Shown in pieces: positions 10,181 to 22,904 of a DNA stretch of 64,000 nt (position 1 is the stretch's first letter; each line of letters opens with the position of its first letter). The DNA comes from Ramazzottius varieornatus. Taxonomy: Eukaryota > Tardigrada > Eutardigrada > Parachela > Ramazzottiidae. The translations under genes were made by a program, and so were the position numbers. The notes beneath the pieces are model-generated. The model made no database searches, was not told where the DNA came from, and saw only the letters and a program-made list of their open reading frames with translations. The stretch covers positions 3,896,448 through 3,960,447 of the forward strand of contig BDGG01000002.1 of NCBI GenBank assembly GCA_001949185.1, read 5' to 3'.

Positions 10181-10368
10181 ATCGCTTCTCGGCCTTTTGG
10201 CTAAGATCAAAGTGTAGTATCTGTTCTCGGTAGTGTGACAACTACCGCGACCCCCATTGGGGGTCCGATTGTCACTGGAATTTTTGCAACGCGGTGGGGC
10301 TCTGGGGCTTGCTCCATCCTTGCCTGGGTTGGCCCGGTATTGCAGTACCTCCGGGATCGGCCCGTCCC
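10181..10368 (+). ncRNA. RNU2: U2 spliceosomal snRNA (divergent stem II)
   Basis: U2 pairs with the intron branch point in the spliceosome. The first 27 bases (ATCGCTTCTCGGCCTTTTGG, then CTAAGAT) match the universal stem I region. The branch-point recognition element GTAGTA follows, within GTGTAGTATCTGTTCT. An Sm-like site AATTTTTG is at 10279-10286. Stem-loop IV is present (CCCGGTATTGCAGTACC, then TCCGGG), and the length of about 188 nt is normal. One extra A precedes GTGTAGTA. The usual stem IIa sequence is wholly replaced by CGGTAG/CTACCG and a GACCCCC/GGGGGTC hairpin. These keep the fold but not the sequence. It may be the working U2 of this lineage or a variant copy. Confidence 0.9.
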
Positions 10369-11125
10369 CTCGGGGACATTAGTAATCAATGAAAGGGCGG
10401 CAGCAGTGGAGATGTGAAGCTGGGCTAGGACACTGGCAAAGCGTGCTTTAACTCAGTACACCTACGTCCTGCTTCACGTGGCTACTTCAATTTCCATTCC
10501 ACGGTCCACAGCATGTGACTTATGACGTATAAAGATTTGGTACAATATGACGTGAGCGTAGGTATTTGTTCCTGGTTCAGCTTATCTTCCAACTTTCAAG
10601 CTGAAGTTTCCATTCGGAAAACCAGTCGTCAACTCACTTTTGATGCCTCCGTTGAAGACGGGTGATCTGTTGTATGAGCTTATTGAAGGTTAGAACGGTA
10701 GTTTACTAGGGAGGAATACTGGAATGACATATGGCCTGTGATATAACGCGACTAATCACCTGCTGCTCATTTGAGATGATCCGATGTCCTCCGGCTACTC
10801 GGGATTCAGCACTTGCGACTTGACGGTTCCATCTTATCAGAAGGCACGTGCAGATTGGTAAGTGATAGCACGTAGGCGCTGTCTTTGCGCTGAACTTCAC
10901 TTGCGTAATGAAAGCGTATTGTACAGTGTGAACGAAGCTTCCTCCGCTCTTGCAGTTTACTGAGTTTAGTTCAAGTGCTTAGATCTGACGATTTTTCTTT
11001 CTAGCCACGAACGTGAATGAGCGCTGGAGTTTAAGAGGATGTAATCCCTACCAAAAGAATATCCTGGAGTGATCGAGAAACGTGCGCCACTGTTTCGTGA
11101 ATTTTCTTCCATTATACAGTCAATC
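10369..11125. other. Intergenic gap between U2 and GLDC
   Basis: No frame with family motifs and no repeat was found. The right part is presumably the GLDC promoter and 5' UTR. Confidence 0.45.
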
Positions 11126-14100
11126 ATGTCGCTCTCGGCGGCTCGTCTTCCGTTACGATTACTCCTTTCGCGGTGCGAACATCTTCCCGTCAGACAAACC
11201 TTTCTATGGAGCCTGAAGAAGCATGGACAAATCGCGGTGGTCAACTGCAGACCGACTGTTCGACTCTTACACTCCTCGGATGGAAGACAGGACGCTTCGG
11301 CTGCTCAGCTCGCTGCCTTCGTCGTCGACGAGAAAGAAGTGGAGAACCTCAGCAATCCAGAAATCCTAGCTGCAGCCTTTTTCAGAGGGAATGACAACTT
11401 TCCTCTCCGACATATTGGTCCGAGAGAAGAGGAGCGCGATCTCATGCTGAAAACTGTGCAGTGTCGGGTACGTTAGTATACGGTTTTTCGATGTATGCGT
11501 GTGACGTCACGGTACTGTTATGATTGACGTATATATCGTCACTTAGGCTTTCTGACGTCACGGGCAAGTCTAGTCGAACCGTAGCAAATTGGTTTTTTGC
11601 TTTCTGGTGGCGCTACGCTGCTTCTGATCGATAACAATATGATTGTTTCACTGCAGAACTTCGAGGAACTCATACGAAAGACCGTCCCGGAAGATATTCT
11701 GATGAAGGGAGAACTGAAGATGGACCCAGCAATGGGTAAGTTGATCGCCAAGTGTGGTGCAGATTCACAATTTTTGTGTCCGATTTTAAGACTTCTGGGT
11801 TTTAGGGGAGTATGAGCTGTTACAAAGAGCCAAGGAATTGGCTTCTCAGAACGAAATCTGGCGCTCGTACATTGGGTTAGGCTACTACAACTCCCGTGTA
11901 GTCCCTCCAATCCTGCGAAACATCCTCGAGAACCCAGGATGGTACACGCAGTACACGCCGTACCAGCCAGAGATCGCGCAAGGACGTCTTGAAAGTTTGC
12001 TAAATTTCCAAACGATGGTTTCCAGTCTGACAGGGCTGGACGTGGCTAATGCGTCGTTACTTGACGAAGCCACAGCAGCTGCCGAAGCTATGGGCCTGGC
12101 ATTCCGCCAACATTCTGGCAAGCGCCGGAAGTTCTACATGGACGACAGATTACATCCACAGACTATTGCGGTGGTGAAAACACGAACCGAGTAAGTACTG
12201 CGTATACGTCATAATGATAGTTTCTCAGCGTTGTTTATCGACTTTTCGCCCTTGCCAAGTATTGTCAGCTGATGTTTATTGGTGAATGACGTACGTTCCA
12301 TAACTGATAACTTGATCGTCGAACCTAACCAACATTCTTCTATGGAAAATCGTCACGGACTACCATAAAAAAATTTATCAAAGAACACAGTAGAAAAATT
12401 ATATAAAAAACATAGAGTAAAAGTACTATAGGGAAGAATAGAGTAAGTGCAACTTTGGTACGAAATTAGGGGTAATTTTGCAGGCCGCTGGGAATTCAAG
12501 TGAACGTGGGGAATTTTCTCGAGGCTGATTTCTCCGGAAATGAATACTGCGGAGTGCTGTTCCAGTATCCTGATACCGAAGGCCGCATCTTCCATCCTGA
12601 GCAGCTGAAACAGCAGATCCGGACTATTCAGAAACATGGCGTATGTACTCTACTTTTGATCACTTCAGGGCTTGATTTAACTAATCACGAATAGTGATGA
12701 TCGTCGCGATACAGCATTTATCGTTTATGTTATTTTCGTAGACTATAGTGGCATGTGCGACGGACCTGATGGCACTTACACGGATAGTTTCTCCTGGAGA
12801 ACTTGGCTGTGATGTCGCTCTGGGGAACTCGCAACGCTTTGGAGTACCCTTGTTTTTTGGCGGACCGCACGCTGCATTCTTCAGCGTGAAGGACAAGTAC
12901 AAGCGATTGATGCCTGGCCGGATGGTCGGTATTAGCCGGTAAGAATAAAAGTTCCGGTTGCCTTACCGCTCTCGATATTACTCGTACAGCCAAGATACCA
13001 ACTCAACCTTGTGCGTCTTCGCAGGGATCGTCTCGGCTCCGTGGTGTACAGGCTGGCGCTACAAGCCAGAGAACAACACATCCGGCGCGAGAAGGCGACC
13101 AGCAATATCTGCACAGCTCAGGTAAGTTTCTTGTTAACCACCAAGCTCTCTTCTGTAGATTCGTGAATGACTTATGTGGTGGATCGGCGTTATTTGCACC
13201 TGTCTTATTTACCATCCCATCGTGTTTCTTAGGCTTTGTTAGCCAATATGGCTGCCATGTACGCCGTCTACCACGGCCCAGCCGGTCTCCGTCGCATCTC
13301 TGCCAAGATTCACGCTTCCTCCCTCTTGCTTTCTGAGTGCTTCCAGCAATACGGATATCAAATCAGGCACAAGGCTTTCTTCGATACCCTAAAAGTAGGT
13401 ATTCCAGACAGCAACCCTAGCATCTTCGACCGCATTCGTCGAAGAGCTGCTGAGAAGCAGATCAACCTACGCTATTTCGACGACGGAGACGTCGGTGTGT
13501 CCATGGACGAGACGGTTACGCAGAAGGACCTCGAAGACCTCCTGTATGTGTTTGACATTCGTGGCTCCGTGTCCGATATCCTGGGTAGTTTCTTCCCGGG
13601 GAATGTCCACCATAATAACGTGGAACGAATGATGGAGGCCTTGCCTGGGTTGAACCTGCTGAATGGGCAGCATCCTTCACATCGGTTCTCGCCGATACTG
13701 GAGCAAGAAGTTTTCAACAAGTACCACAGTGAAACAGAGTTGATGAGGTACATGAAGAGGCTGGAGAATAAGGATATCTCGTTGGTTCATGCGATGATAC
13801 CGTTGGGATCGTGCACAATGAAACTAAATGCTGCCTCCGAAATGATCGTAAGTCAGGACAGCTTATAACGGAACGTGGGAAAACGATTTGAACCATATTT
13901 TTTTCAAGTGGCGCACATGTTTCACCAATGACAATGAAAACGTGCGCCACCTGAGATGGCCATCTGGTAGAATTAATCTGTCCTCGTCCCAACTAGTGCC
14001 AAAGATATGTGAACGTTCATAATTTCAGCCTTGCTCACTTCCCGGCTTCTCGGATATTCATCCATTTGTCCCACCGGAACAGACAAAGGGATACCAACAG

Positions 14101-15920
14101 CTCTTCCGGGAATTGGAAAGAGACTTATGCGAGATTACCGGCTACGACAAGTTTTCTTTCCAGCCGAACAGGTTAGAATAACTCCCTTGAAACGAAATAC
14201 ACTCTGATCGGTGTAGAGCATGGGAGGCAGATTTAGTTGACAGTTGGAACAGTCTGGGTGGTCTGTTGTAGTGGAGCCGCGGGAGAGTACGCTGGTCTAC
14301 GGACCATCATGGCGTACCTTCAGTCCACCGGAGAAGGTCACCGAAACATCTGCCTCATCCCTGCTTCCGCCCACGGTACCAACCCTGCCTCAGCTCAGAT
14401 GGCCGGTATGAAGGTCGAAGACATTCCCATAACGAAGGTTGGCGCTATCGACCTGGAAGCCCTGAGAGCCAAAGCCGACAAGTTCAAGGACGAGCTGGCT
14501 TGTGCCATGATAACATACCCATCAACGAACGGAATCTTCGAGGACCAAATCAGGTATACTCGTGGCGTGATCACTTCTCATATAAAAATAACAGCTTGGA
14601 ACGTAGACGAGTAAGTACACGGGTAAGATTGTGTTTCTAGCTAAACCGTTGCTTTGTTTCTGCAGAGAAATGTGTCAAATAATACACCAGAATGGCGGCC
14701 AAGTGTACATGGACGGTGCCAACATGAACGCCCTAGTCGGGGTCGCTCGGCCAGGAGACTTTGGCAGTGATGTCTCACATCTGAATCTTCACAAAACCTT
14801 CTGCATTCCCCACGGTGGAGGTGGACCGGGAATGGGTCCTATTGGAGTGTAAGTTACTTCCGGTCTGTACTATGTCCCGACGTTGCAAGTGTGAGACAGT
14901 TTCGTCTACTTCAGGAAAGCCCACCTTGCCCCATTCCTTCCTCAGCATCCATTCCACTACAACGACAACGCTGGAGTTTCTTGTGGTACCATCAGTGCTT
15001 CTCACTTTGGATCGGCCGGCATCCTTCCCATCTCTTGGGCCTATATCAAGATGATGGGAGCGAAAGGTACATTGATACAGTATAAGAGTTGTGGAAAAGT
15101 ATTATACTCGTCATCGGTCCGCTCTCATTATCTGGATTTTTCAGGTCTACGAAGAGCCACGGAAATGGCGATCCTAAACGCGAACTACATGAGCCGGAAG
15201 TTGAATGGTCACTACAAGGTGCTCTGTCGAGGTTCTCAAGGCTATGTTGCCCATGAATTTATCCTCGACTGTCGAGGTTTCAAGAATAGCGCGGGTGTCG
15301 AAGCTGTTGATATCGCCAAACGACTCCAGGATTACGGTAAGTCATCACTTCGCATGAAAGGCCTTCTTGTCATTCGTAGTTGTTTCCGGATCGTCGTCTC
15401 GGGAACGCTGATTTCTGTATTCTCCTGCAGGTTTCCACGCACCAACCATGTCCTGGCCTGTCACCGGAACCTTGATGATCGAACCTACAGAGTCGGAGAC
15501 CCTGGAAGAAATGGACAGATTCTGCGATGCACTCATTCGTAAGTTGACGACATGTTCCAAGGAGACACATTTGTGTGTTTTGCCGTAGGATTTTAGCGTG
15601 TCAATTTGTGTTTTGGTGTAGATATCAGGAAAGAGATTACGGATCTAGAGTCGTTGGGTCCCGAAGAGGCAACTCCAGAAGGTATGACACGCCTGATGAA
15701 TTCCTTAAAGATGGCACCACACACTATGAAGGACATCGGAGCTGACGGAAGCAGCTGGAAGTTGCCCTACTCCATCACCAAGGCTGCCTTCCCCACCAGC
15801 AGAATCAATGCGTCCAACAAAGTCTGGCCTGGATGCGCCAGGGTAGACGACCTCTATGGAGACCAAAACCTTGTTTGCTCATGTCCTCCCATGGAGTCGT
15901 ACACTTCACAACGCAGTTGA
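11126..15920 (+). CDS. GLDC: Glycine dehydrogenase (decarboxylating), P-protein, mitochondrial
   Basis: P-protein of the glycine cleavage system: a PLP enzyme that decarboxylates glycine and passes the aminomethyl group to lipoyl H-protein in the mitochondrial matrix. Fourteen exons join in phase to 1076 residues: 11126-11467, 11657-11735, 11806-12190, 12484-12640, 12742-12938, 13025-13121, 13233-13847, 14029-14171, 14272-14553, 14666-14848, 14915-15066, 15145-15336, 15431-15538, 15622-15920. The N-terminus is Arg/Leu/Ser-rich without acids, as in a transit peptide. It is followed by [11 protein letters not shown]. Family blocks are [51 protein letters not shown], and [20 protein letters not shown]. 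The last holds the PLP lysine. The length is close to that of human GLDC (1020). All introns are GT-AG. The intron after exon 7 carries MITE copy 4. Confidence 0.97.
13871..13990. mobile_element. Palindromic MITE copy 4, inside GLDC intron 7
   Basis: This is a nearly full-length copy. Outer ends are AACGTGGG and TCGTCCC, and core arms are CAAGTGGCGCACATG and AACGTGCGCCACCTG, with an ACCAATGACAATG loop. It fills most of a 181 bp intron without disturbing the splice sites. Confidence 0.85.
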
Positions 15921-16496
15921 TAACCAGTATCTGCCAGTTTCTATCGATTTCCCCTTGAACGTAATCAAGTCGTGACGCACTTCATGTGACACAAAGAGTT
16001 AACTTCTTATCGACGGTTTTTACTTCCATGTTAATCCTTCTCGTAAATTTCCGCACCTTAGAGTTTCATCTGTATCCAACGATGGCGCGAGACCTTTCTC
16101 CGGAGCTCTCGCTTGTACAGCGGGAAATGGGATAAATCAGCCATTGCCCAACTTCGTCAGATTCGAGGTGGCTGCCTGTCTGCTGCTGTCCGCAAACAAC
16201 AAAGTAGGCTTGTGGTCGATCAGCCCGCAGTGTGAAAGATCAACCAATCAACAGGAACTCGATCATTTCTTATTCTGGTTCTATAGGAACCCGATAAAGT
16301 TTCCCTTCTTTTCATTTTAATATTTCATCTCTTTCACGCGCTTTTTCTTCGTAAACCATAGAGCGAAGGAATTACTACAGAAGACTACAATCGTATCGCA
16401 ACAAAAGAGTTCAGATGATACAGTCTGTAAAAGCGACGCTGTGTAAAAACTAAAGAGAAAGCTAGACCATCAGAACGGACCAATCAGTCAATCAAC
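15921..16496. other. Convergent gap: GLDC 3' end to polyubiquitin 3' end
   Basis: Two 3' UTRs probably meet here. I see no further gene or repeat. Confidence 0.45.
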
Positions 16497-17222
<726 letters not shown>

Positions 17223-17318
17223 TCAGGGAAATTACACAAAGAGCAAAGATGGCTGCTGTGGTGGGTAAACGAGAGAGAAAAGCTGAGCAATGAAACTCTA
17301 GCAGCGCGTTACGTCGGC

Positions 17319-17325
17319 TTTTATA
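17319..17325 (-). promoter_or_regulatory. TATA box of the polyubiquitin gene
   Basis: The minus strand reads GGGTATAAAAGCC, a strong TATA box about 140 bp upstream of the ubiquitin ATG. It predicts a transcription start near 17290. Confidence 0.75.
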
Positions 17326-17339
17326 CCCGGGCAAAGCCC

Positions 17340-17352
17340 TTCTGGAACGTTC
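17340..17352. promoter_or_regulatory. Heat-shock element next to the polyubiquitin TATA box
   Basis: The sequence TTCTGGAACGTTC is a perfect three-unit alternating HSF site (TTC-nn-GAA-nn-TTC). It lies 14 bp upstream of the TATA box on the gene's strand, as in stress-inducible polyubiquitin genes. Confidence 0.8.
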
Positions 17353-18071
17353 CAATGATCTCATTCGTCCTCGTTCCGTTGCCAAGAATAAGCCAGATGA
17401 CCGCATTGGTTACGGACGGAACACGTAGCCAGTCAAGAACTGTGCTTGTCATCTGGGTCGGCCTACCAGGAAAATTACACCAGGCGAAGGACGAACGCCT
17501 TTTGTTCTGTGCCCGGATGAGTCAGACGTCACGTTCCGTTTCCGTCTGCCACTGGTAACCTTGTGGTGGTAGGTTGGTCAAGATATCAAATTGATCATTG
17601 TCGATTGTCGAATTTGATTTGATTGCGTATGTACCCGTTCGCCGCGTGTAGAAGCTGGATGATCACCAGCAGAGCGATAGCCACCAGACTGCTGCCTGTG
17701 TTGTCGCCCACTCGACTTGATTGTTTGACTTTGCAGACAGGCGCTAATCAGCTGATTTTTTGTCCTGTGACTCCCTTCCGAAGTTCCGAGTTCCTGTAAT
17801 ATTTTCCAGTTTTGTTCCCAGCGTTCAGGTCGATTCCGGGGTCTCACTTGGACTGTCCGTGGAGAGACAGAAGTCTCGCAGTACTCATACAGAAGTAGTG
17901 GGGAGCACGACAACGATACGACGTTGGGGACAGCGGAAGAAGGACGAACCGGTGATGTAAGTCGTGTTGCGCAGTTTGCTAATCGTTTGGCTCTGCTGTC
18001 TTAACCTACTACATTTTCTGGCAGGTGATGCAAGAAATGTCACTTCGAAGATAGCAAGACAGTAAGGAGCA

Positions 18072-19424
18072 ATGACTATCGGTTGGTTTTTTCGCAAGGA
18101 TGGTTCACCGGAACCCCAGTCGGGGCGACTGCACAGGAGCACCGCGGTCTTCCAGTATACGTGGGAGCAGGTTGTGACTGGATTCTGGCTTCGCTACCCG
18201 AATCCCTTCAGGTGGTTCTCTTCGACGGCACCTGATCGTTCTGTGGTCCAGAGTTAGCACGGTCCTGTGTGACCGAACGTGTTTTATTCGATTTCAGTAC
18301 GCATGTGCTTTCGGAGGATGTGATACAGCGCTACGTGAGTGAAGATGGACTGCTCTTGACCAAGAAGCTCTTGACCAAAACCAGCCGTGTTCCGAAGTGG
18401 GGGGAACGATTTGTGCAAGGACCAACCAACGTGTTCGTGCTGGAAGAGTCGATAGTGGATCCACAAACCAAGACGCTGATTACTTATACGAGGAACCTGG
18501 GCTTCACGAAAATCATGGTAAGCTCGTCAACGCTGCAGTTATATCCTTTCTCAGAAATTTATTCGAAGATTTCGAACTGTTGTTTACAAGTACTACATGA
18601 ACAAGTACTACATGAAGGTTCAGAAGCTAGAAACGTTGAGATTAAAATACGCAACGTTAAAGATGAAGAACAGGTGCAATGGTGGGTGGGTGACTGACTG
18701 GTATTACAACTGGTAAGAGCTGAAAACTCGGGTTGATGAGTTCCATCCATCTTCGCGTACAACGTCACAATACTGAGTATCCGTAACGTCATGCGCGTAA
18801 GTTTGTGGTCTCACTCGCGTTGAGGAATGTCGTTGTGCCATTATGGTCACTGCTAAACAAAGAAGCCGTTTGCACTGCGTGTCAACTATTGAATGTTTCC
18901 GGCTGATAAGATACGGCGATTGTTCGCTGGGATCTTAGCGAAGACTGAAAAAATAACCATGAAGGCTCTGGCGTACCCTCACGATATGGCTTCCGGGTTT
19001 CTGATCTGAAGGAAGCTATGATACCGTATCTTCTGCTTTCTTATTACAGACCGTGGACGAAAAGTGCTGGTACCGGCCTTACCCTGAAGATGCCTCCCTG
19101 ACAGAGCTGACGCGGATAGCCTGTATTGAGTCGCACGTCTTTGGGTTCGCCAAAGCCATCCAGACCTTTGGGATTGAACGGTACAAGCGGAACACGGCCA
19201 AGACGGAAGAAGGTCTTCTACATACGCTAGCTAGGTTGTACCTCTCTTCATCTAACCCGTCTGATGAAAGAACTCCTGGTGGAGTAGTAAACCGGATGGC
19301 TTCGCTAGCCGGTAGGGCGGAAACCATCCGTGGAACCGCGAGGAAAGCGACAGATGTGGCCAGGCTGAAGACTTCGGACTTCCTCCACGCCTCGAAAACG
19401 CCCACTTCACATCCCTCTTCTTGA
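18072..19424 (+). CDS. PRELID1: PRELI/MSF1-domain protein (PRELID1-like), mitochondrial lipid transfer
   Basis: PRELID1 proteins with TRIAP1 carry phosphatidic acid across the mitochondrial intermembrane space for cardiolipin synthesis. Three exons (18072-18211, 18298-18517, 19050-19424) give 244 residues. Family marks run in order: FQYTWEQVVTGFWLRYPNPF, THVLSEDVIQRYV, LLTKTSRVPKWGERF, VYVLE-like FVLEESIVDPQ, and TYTRNLGF. The third exon adds a C-terminal helix-rich tail with repeated Arg/Ala/Thr as in vertebrate PRELID1. The N-terminus is about 12 residues longer than the vertebrate form. The gene is head-to-head with polyubiquitin, the two ATGs being about 0.9 kb apart. Confidence 0.92.
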
Positions 19425-20517
19425 AAATTTCCAGCTGCTTTTCTGAAAGCCTTCTGCACACACTTTGCTTTTCTAATCAAGATCTTTTGTGTGTGGGTAT
19501 ATTTGAGCCATGATATTTTTTGCTTCGGGTTTTAGGTTTCGGTTTCGTCGGTCCTGTGAGAAATTCCGTCTGCTGTCTGCCATCACGAACCAAATATTGC
19601 AGCAAGATGATATATTTGCCTCTATGGTTTGCTACGTGTATGATTGAGCGAACGTTTTCGCTCGTCTCGACGGATAGAACTATTCGAATAGCGACGAGCT
19701 TGTCAAAATATTATGTGTGGACCTTTTTTTTCCTTGCTGACGTTGGGTTTTCGAGTTATGAAGAGGACTGGTTTGTTTTTTAGCGCTGATTGATAATCGA
19801 GCAAGCAAGCATAATCGGTTATTTACCGTTGCTGTCATGCACCAGATTATACGCTTGCACGGAGTGTATCAGGAGAAGGAAGGAAGCTGATCATGCAAAT
19901 TTTCGGGCATCTCTCTCAATACACATGGCTGACTTGATCCGCTGTGAAGTGGGCGATTTTATCGATTCTTTGATGCTTCTCTTATCGAGGCTCTTCTGGC
20001 CCAAATAGCCTGCTTTACGTGGAAAGTTCCCATTCAGAATGAAAGCAGTTTTCTGACTCGCACAAAGTACCGAGGCCAACCGACGGAGACTGATCGTGAA
20101 GGAGCGCAGGCCGTATGACTGGCCCTTCCTCGTCTGCAGTGGACTAACGAGCGGTCGATTGGCTCGGTCTGTGCAGCCGGAGCCCCGAACCGGCTTTCGA
20201 GCCAAGCCTGGTTCTCGCTGTGTTTTCAGGTGAATATTAAGTTACCGATCGATTCACGGTGGCTCGACCGGGTTGGGTTCCGCTGCGTTTCATCTCTGGT
20301 ATCGATATGCATCGCAGCAGCTAGCCTTTGAAGTTTGATCCACTCATTCCACTGGCAGAGTTTGCAAACACGATTGAGCTCTGTCAGTCGTCAAGAGCAT
20401 CATTTTGCGGTCGGTCCATCATACTACTTTCCTAGCTTCCTCCCCCACTTTTAGTTGCTGCTTCCTGTGACTTCCTGCTGGATTTGGTCGTCGCTGCTTT
20501 CCTGAATCTCCTGCAAG
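19425..20517. other. Gap between PRELID1-like and the Ly6 pair
   Basis: 3' UTR then intergenic DNA. No frame with family motifs, no structural RNA and no repeat copy was recognised. Confidence 0.45.
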
Positions 20518-21337
20518 ATGTCTACCCGAGGAATCGTCCTGGCGTTTGTCCTCTTGGTCAGCATCATCGGTAAGCAAGAGTCGAGACCTTGAAACGAAAA
20601 ACTTATTTCCGGCAGAGATTTTCGCTAGTCTTCCCTCTATGGCACCATGAAAAGTCTCCTCCGAAATTTCTTTCATTGGTAAAATAATTTCCCTTCGAAC
20701 TCGCGCGACACCCAGCGAAACTTTCCAGGCTGAAATTAATCCTCTTGGGAACTTGTCATATAATCCTTTTGTTGACCGCCATCTTTGTTGTTTGTTTAGC
20801 TGCTGCCACCGCTCTGCGATGCTACAGCTGCTCTCCTCAGGCCGATCCGTCTAAGCAAATCGTTCAGTGTGTTACTGCCGCGGACCCTACGACGTTGAGA
20901 GACTGTGGAAACACCGTCTCCGTATGCTTCAAGACGCGGGTCCAGGTTGGCGGAAGTTCTACCAGTAAGTCTCATGCTCTTCCCTTACAAATAGAGCTGC
21001 CGTCTCTGACGAACCTTCTGCCTTGTTTTTATTAGCTGAGCAGATTACACGTGGATGCGGAAAGTACACTGGAGATGGCTCTCAAGGATTGGGTGACAAC
21101 CAGTGCCAGGATCACGGTAAATTCGTCCTTGGGGTTCTGAATTCCTCTGATTAGTTCTTCAGCTTTTCAAATCTTATCACATGCCAATGGTTTTCTCTTT
21201 GGTCTGCAGACATCAATGGAGTCAAGACCAACATTTGCAACTGCAACACCGATAGCTGCAACGGAGCTGCCAAAATTTCCAGCATGGCCACGGCAATGTC
21301 CATTATCTTTGCTTTGGTTATTGCTAAAATGATGTAA
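20518..21337 (+). CDS. Ly6/uPAR three-finger protein, GPI-anchored, copy A
   Basis: Four exons (20518-20569, 20800-20964, 21036-21116, 21210-21337), all split at phase 1, give 141 residues. The order is signal peptide (GIVLAFVLLVSII), then a Ly6 fold opening LRCYSCSPQ, a middle DCGNTVSVCFKT and GCGKYTGDG, and the closing CNCNTDSCN. That last is the Ly6 end motif CxCxxxxCN. A hydrophobic tail (SMATAMSIIFALVIAKMM) fits a GPI-anchor signal. Such proteins sit on the outer membrane face and often modulate receptors or act at cell junctions. It is the tandem paralog of the gene at 22140. The target is unknown. Confidence 0.88.
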
Positions 21338-22139
21338 AGCTGAATTTGTTGTACACCTTGACTTCTCTTTTGTGCCATGCTCAGTGTGGTTTCCTTCGGA
21401 ATACTTCCACCATTTTCTTTTTTCCATCGCGTTAATTTGAATAAGCTGCTCTACTAATCATCATACGTTTTGTCAGCCTCGAAAAGTCGTTTCTGTTTGA
21501 AACCATGTGATGCTGTGGGTCAATGCCGAAGATCTGATGTAGGAGTTTGACTTCAACGGCAGGTGGTTCTTCCAATCAGGTGTGCTAGATTGTGGCTGAG
21601 GATGGTGGGTTCGTTTGTATTTTCCACTCTGAAGCTTCGGCACAATCAAATTCTGCTGCTGGCTGGCACAACGATCGGAGTACCTGAGGACTGTTGCGTT
21701 CTCGCCCTTCTTGTTTATCGGAATCATGGAAGTTTAACTGTGACGAATACTGCTTTTTTCTCTGACAATGGTACCCCTTCAGAGACGGTCCGAGACTATC
21801 CGAGTGTACGAATGAAGTTGGTAGAGGCGTACGTACCACCTACGGACTTTCGTCAGGAATGCCCATTCAGCTCTTGACTCTAGAGTTCGCTGCCATTGCG
21901 TTATAGACCACGGGACCAAGTCTCATACGCAGTGCGGCCACGTGGTCAATGGACAAGCAAGGCGCCTACTCTACGGGATACTGCGTTGCGTGATGCAGAA
22001 AAAATCGGCTGGATCTGTATCGATGAGATTCGTGCGAGCATCAGATTCTTGTCTGTGCTTGCCATCCTCTGCGGCTGTCCGCGTTCATCCTCAGCTACTA
22101 CATACTGCCTATGCTTTTTCTTGCTTCCCGGACTGTAAA
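21338..22139. other. Gap between the two Ly6 genes
   Basis: Frames on both strands are open for up to 100 codons, but none shows Ly6 cysteines or another known motif. The right end is the promoter and leader of Ly6 copy B. Confidence 0.4.
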
Positions 22140-22904
22140 ATGTCTTCCGTCCGAAAGTTTTGTGGCTTCTTGGCGGTGATAGCATGCCTGATTGGTAAGT
22201 CAGTAGCTCGGTTTCTGTTGCGGAATTCAGTGCAATGCAGAAGCAGTCTTTTGCATCAGTAATCGCACAGGTTGGTGGCTACAGTTCGTTCGTCTTCTCA
22301 TTTTTGCAGGATATGCTGCTGGCCTTAGCTGTTACGAGTGCAGTTCCCTGAACAAGCAGACCTGCTCGGCTCCAGCGAAAGAAGCTCTGAAGGACTGCGG
22401 AGCTGGAACGACCATTTGTTACAAATATTACTCCAAGGTCTCGAATGGTAAGCGAATTTCCGTCACTGCCGTTTCGGCGACCATTCATTTTATTTTACGT
22501 TTTATTCGGTGAGATCATCAAAATGAATCATTGTTCTGATGTTTTCCAGTTGAGTCCGTCTCTCGTGGATGCGGGAAGTACAGCGGCCCTGGCGGAAGTG
22601 GAATCGCAGAGAATCAGTGCCAGGAGACCGGTAATCGTGTCATAATATTATGATAATATCACAATATTTCGACGTAACTTTACTTGCTTTTTTATTTCAA
22701 ATCCTTACATTAGGAGGATCAAGGTTGCTGGTTTTAGTCTTCACAGATCCATATGTTTCATTGTTTTTAGTTGTTCAAGGAGTTTCATCAACGGTTTGTA
22801 ACTGCAATACGGATTCATGCAATACTGCGGGAAAAACTGCGAACCTTTCTGTTTGGTTCTTCATAGCCTCTCTAGCTGTTTCTGCTCTTCTAGCTGGCAA
22901 ATAA
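22140..22904 (+). CDS. Ly6/uPAR three-finger protein, GPI-anchored, copy B
   Basis: Four exons (22140-22194, 22310-22447, 22550-22630, 22771-22904) with the same phase-1 pattern as copy A give 135 residues. The signal peptide is KFCGFLAVIACLIG. The Ly6 domain opens LSCYECSSLNKQTC, continues DCGAGTTICYKYY and GCGKYSGPG, and closes VCNCNTDSCN. A hydrophobic tail (LSVWFFIASLAVSALLAGK) is a GPI-type signal. Both copies share GCGKY, NQCQ and CNCNTDSCN, so they come from one gene duplication. Ligand unknown. Confidence 0.88.

Noticed and set aside
20745-21035. Alternative Ly6 start with a hydrophobic lead
   Set aside because: The frame begins with TTG, not ATG. The exon at 20518 supplies a proper ATG and signal peptide in phase.
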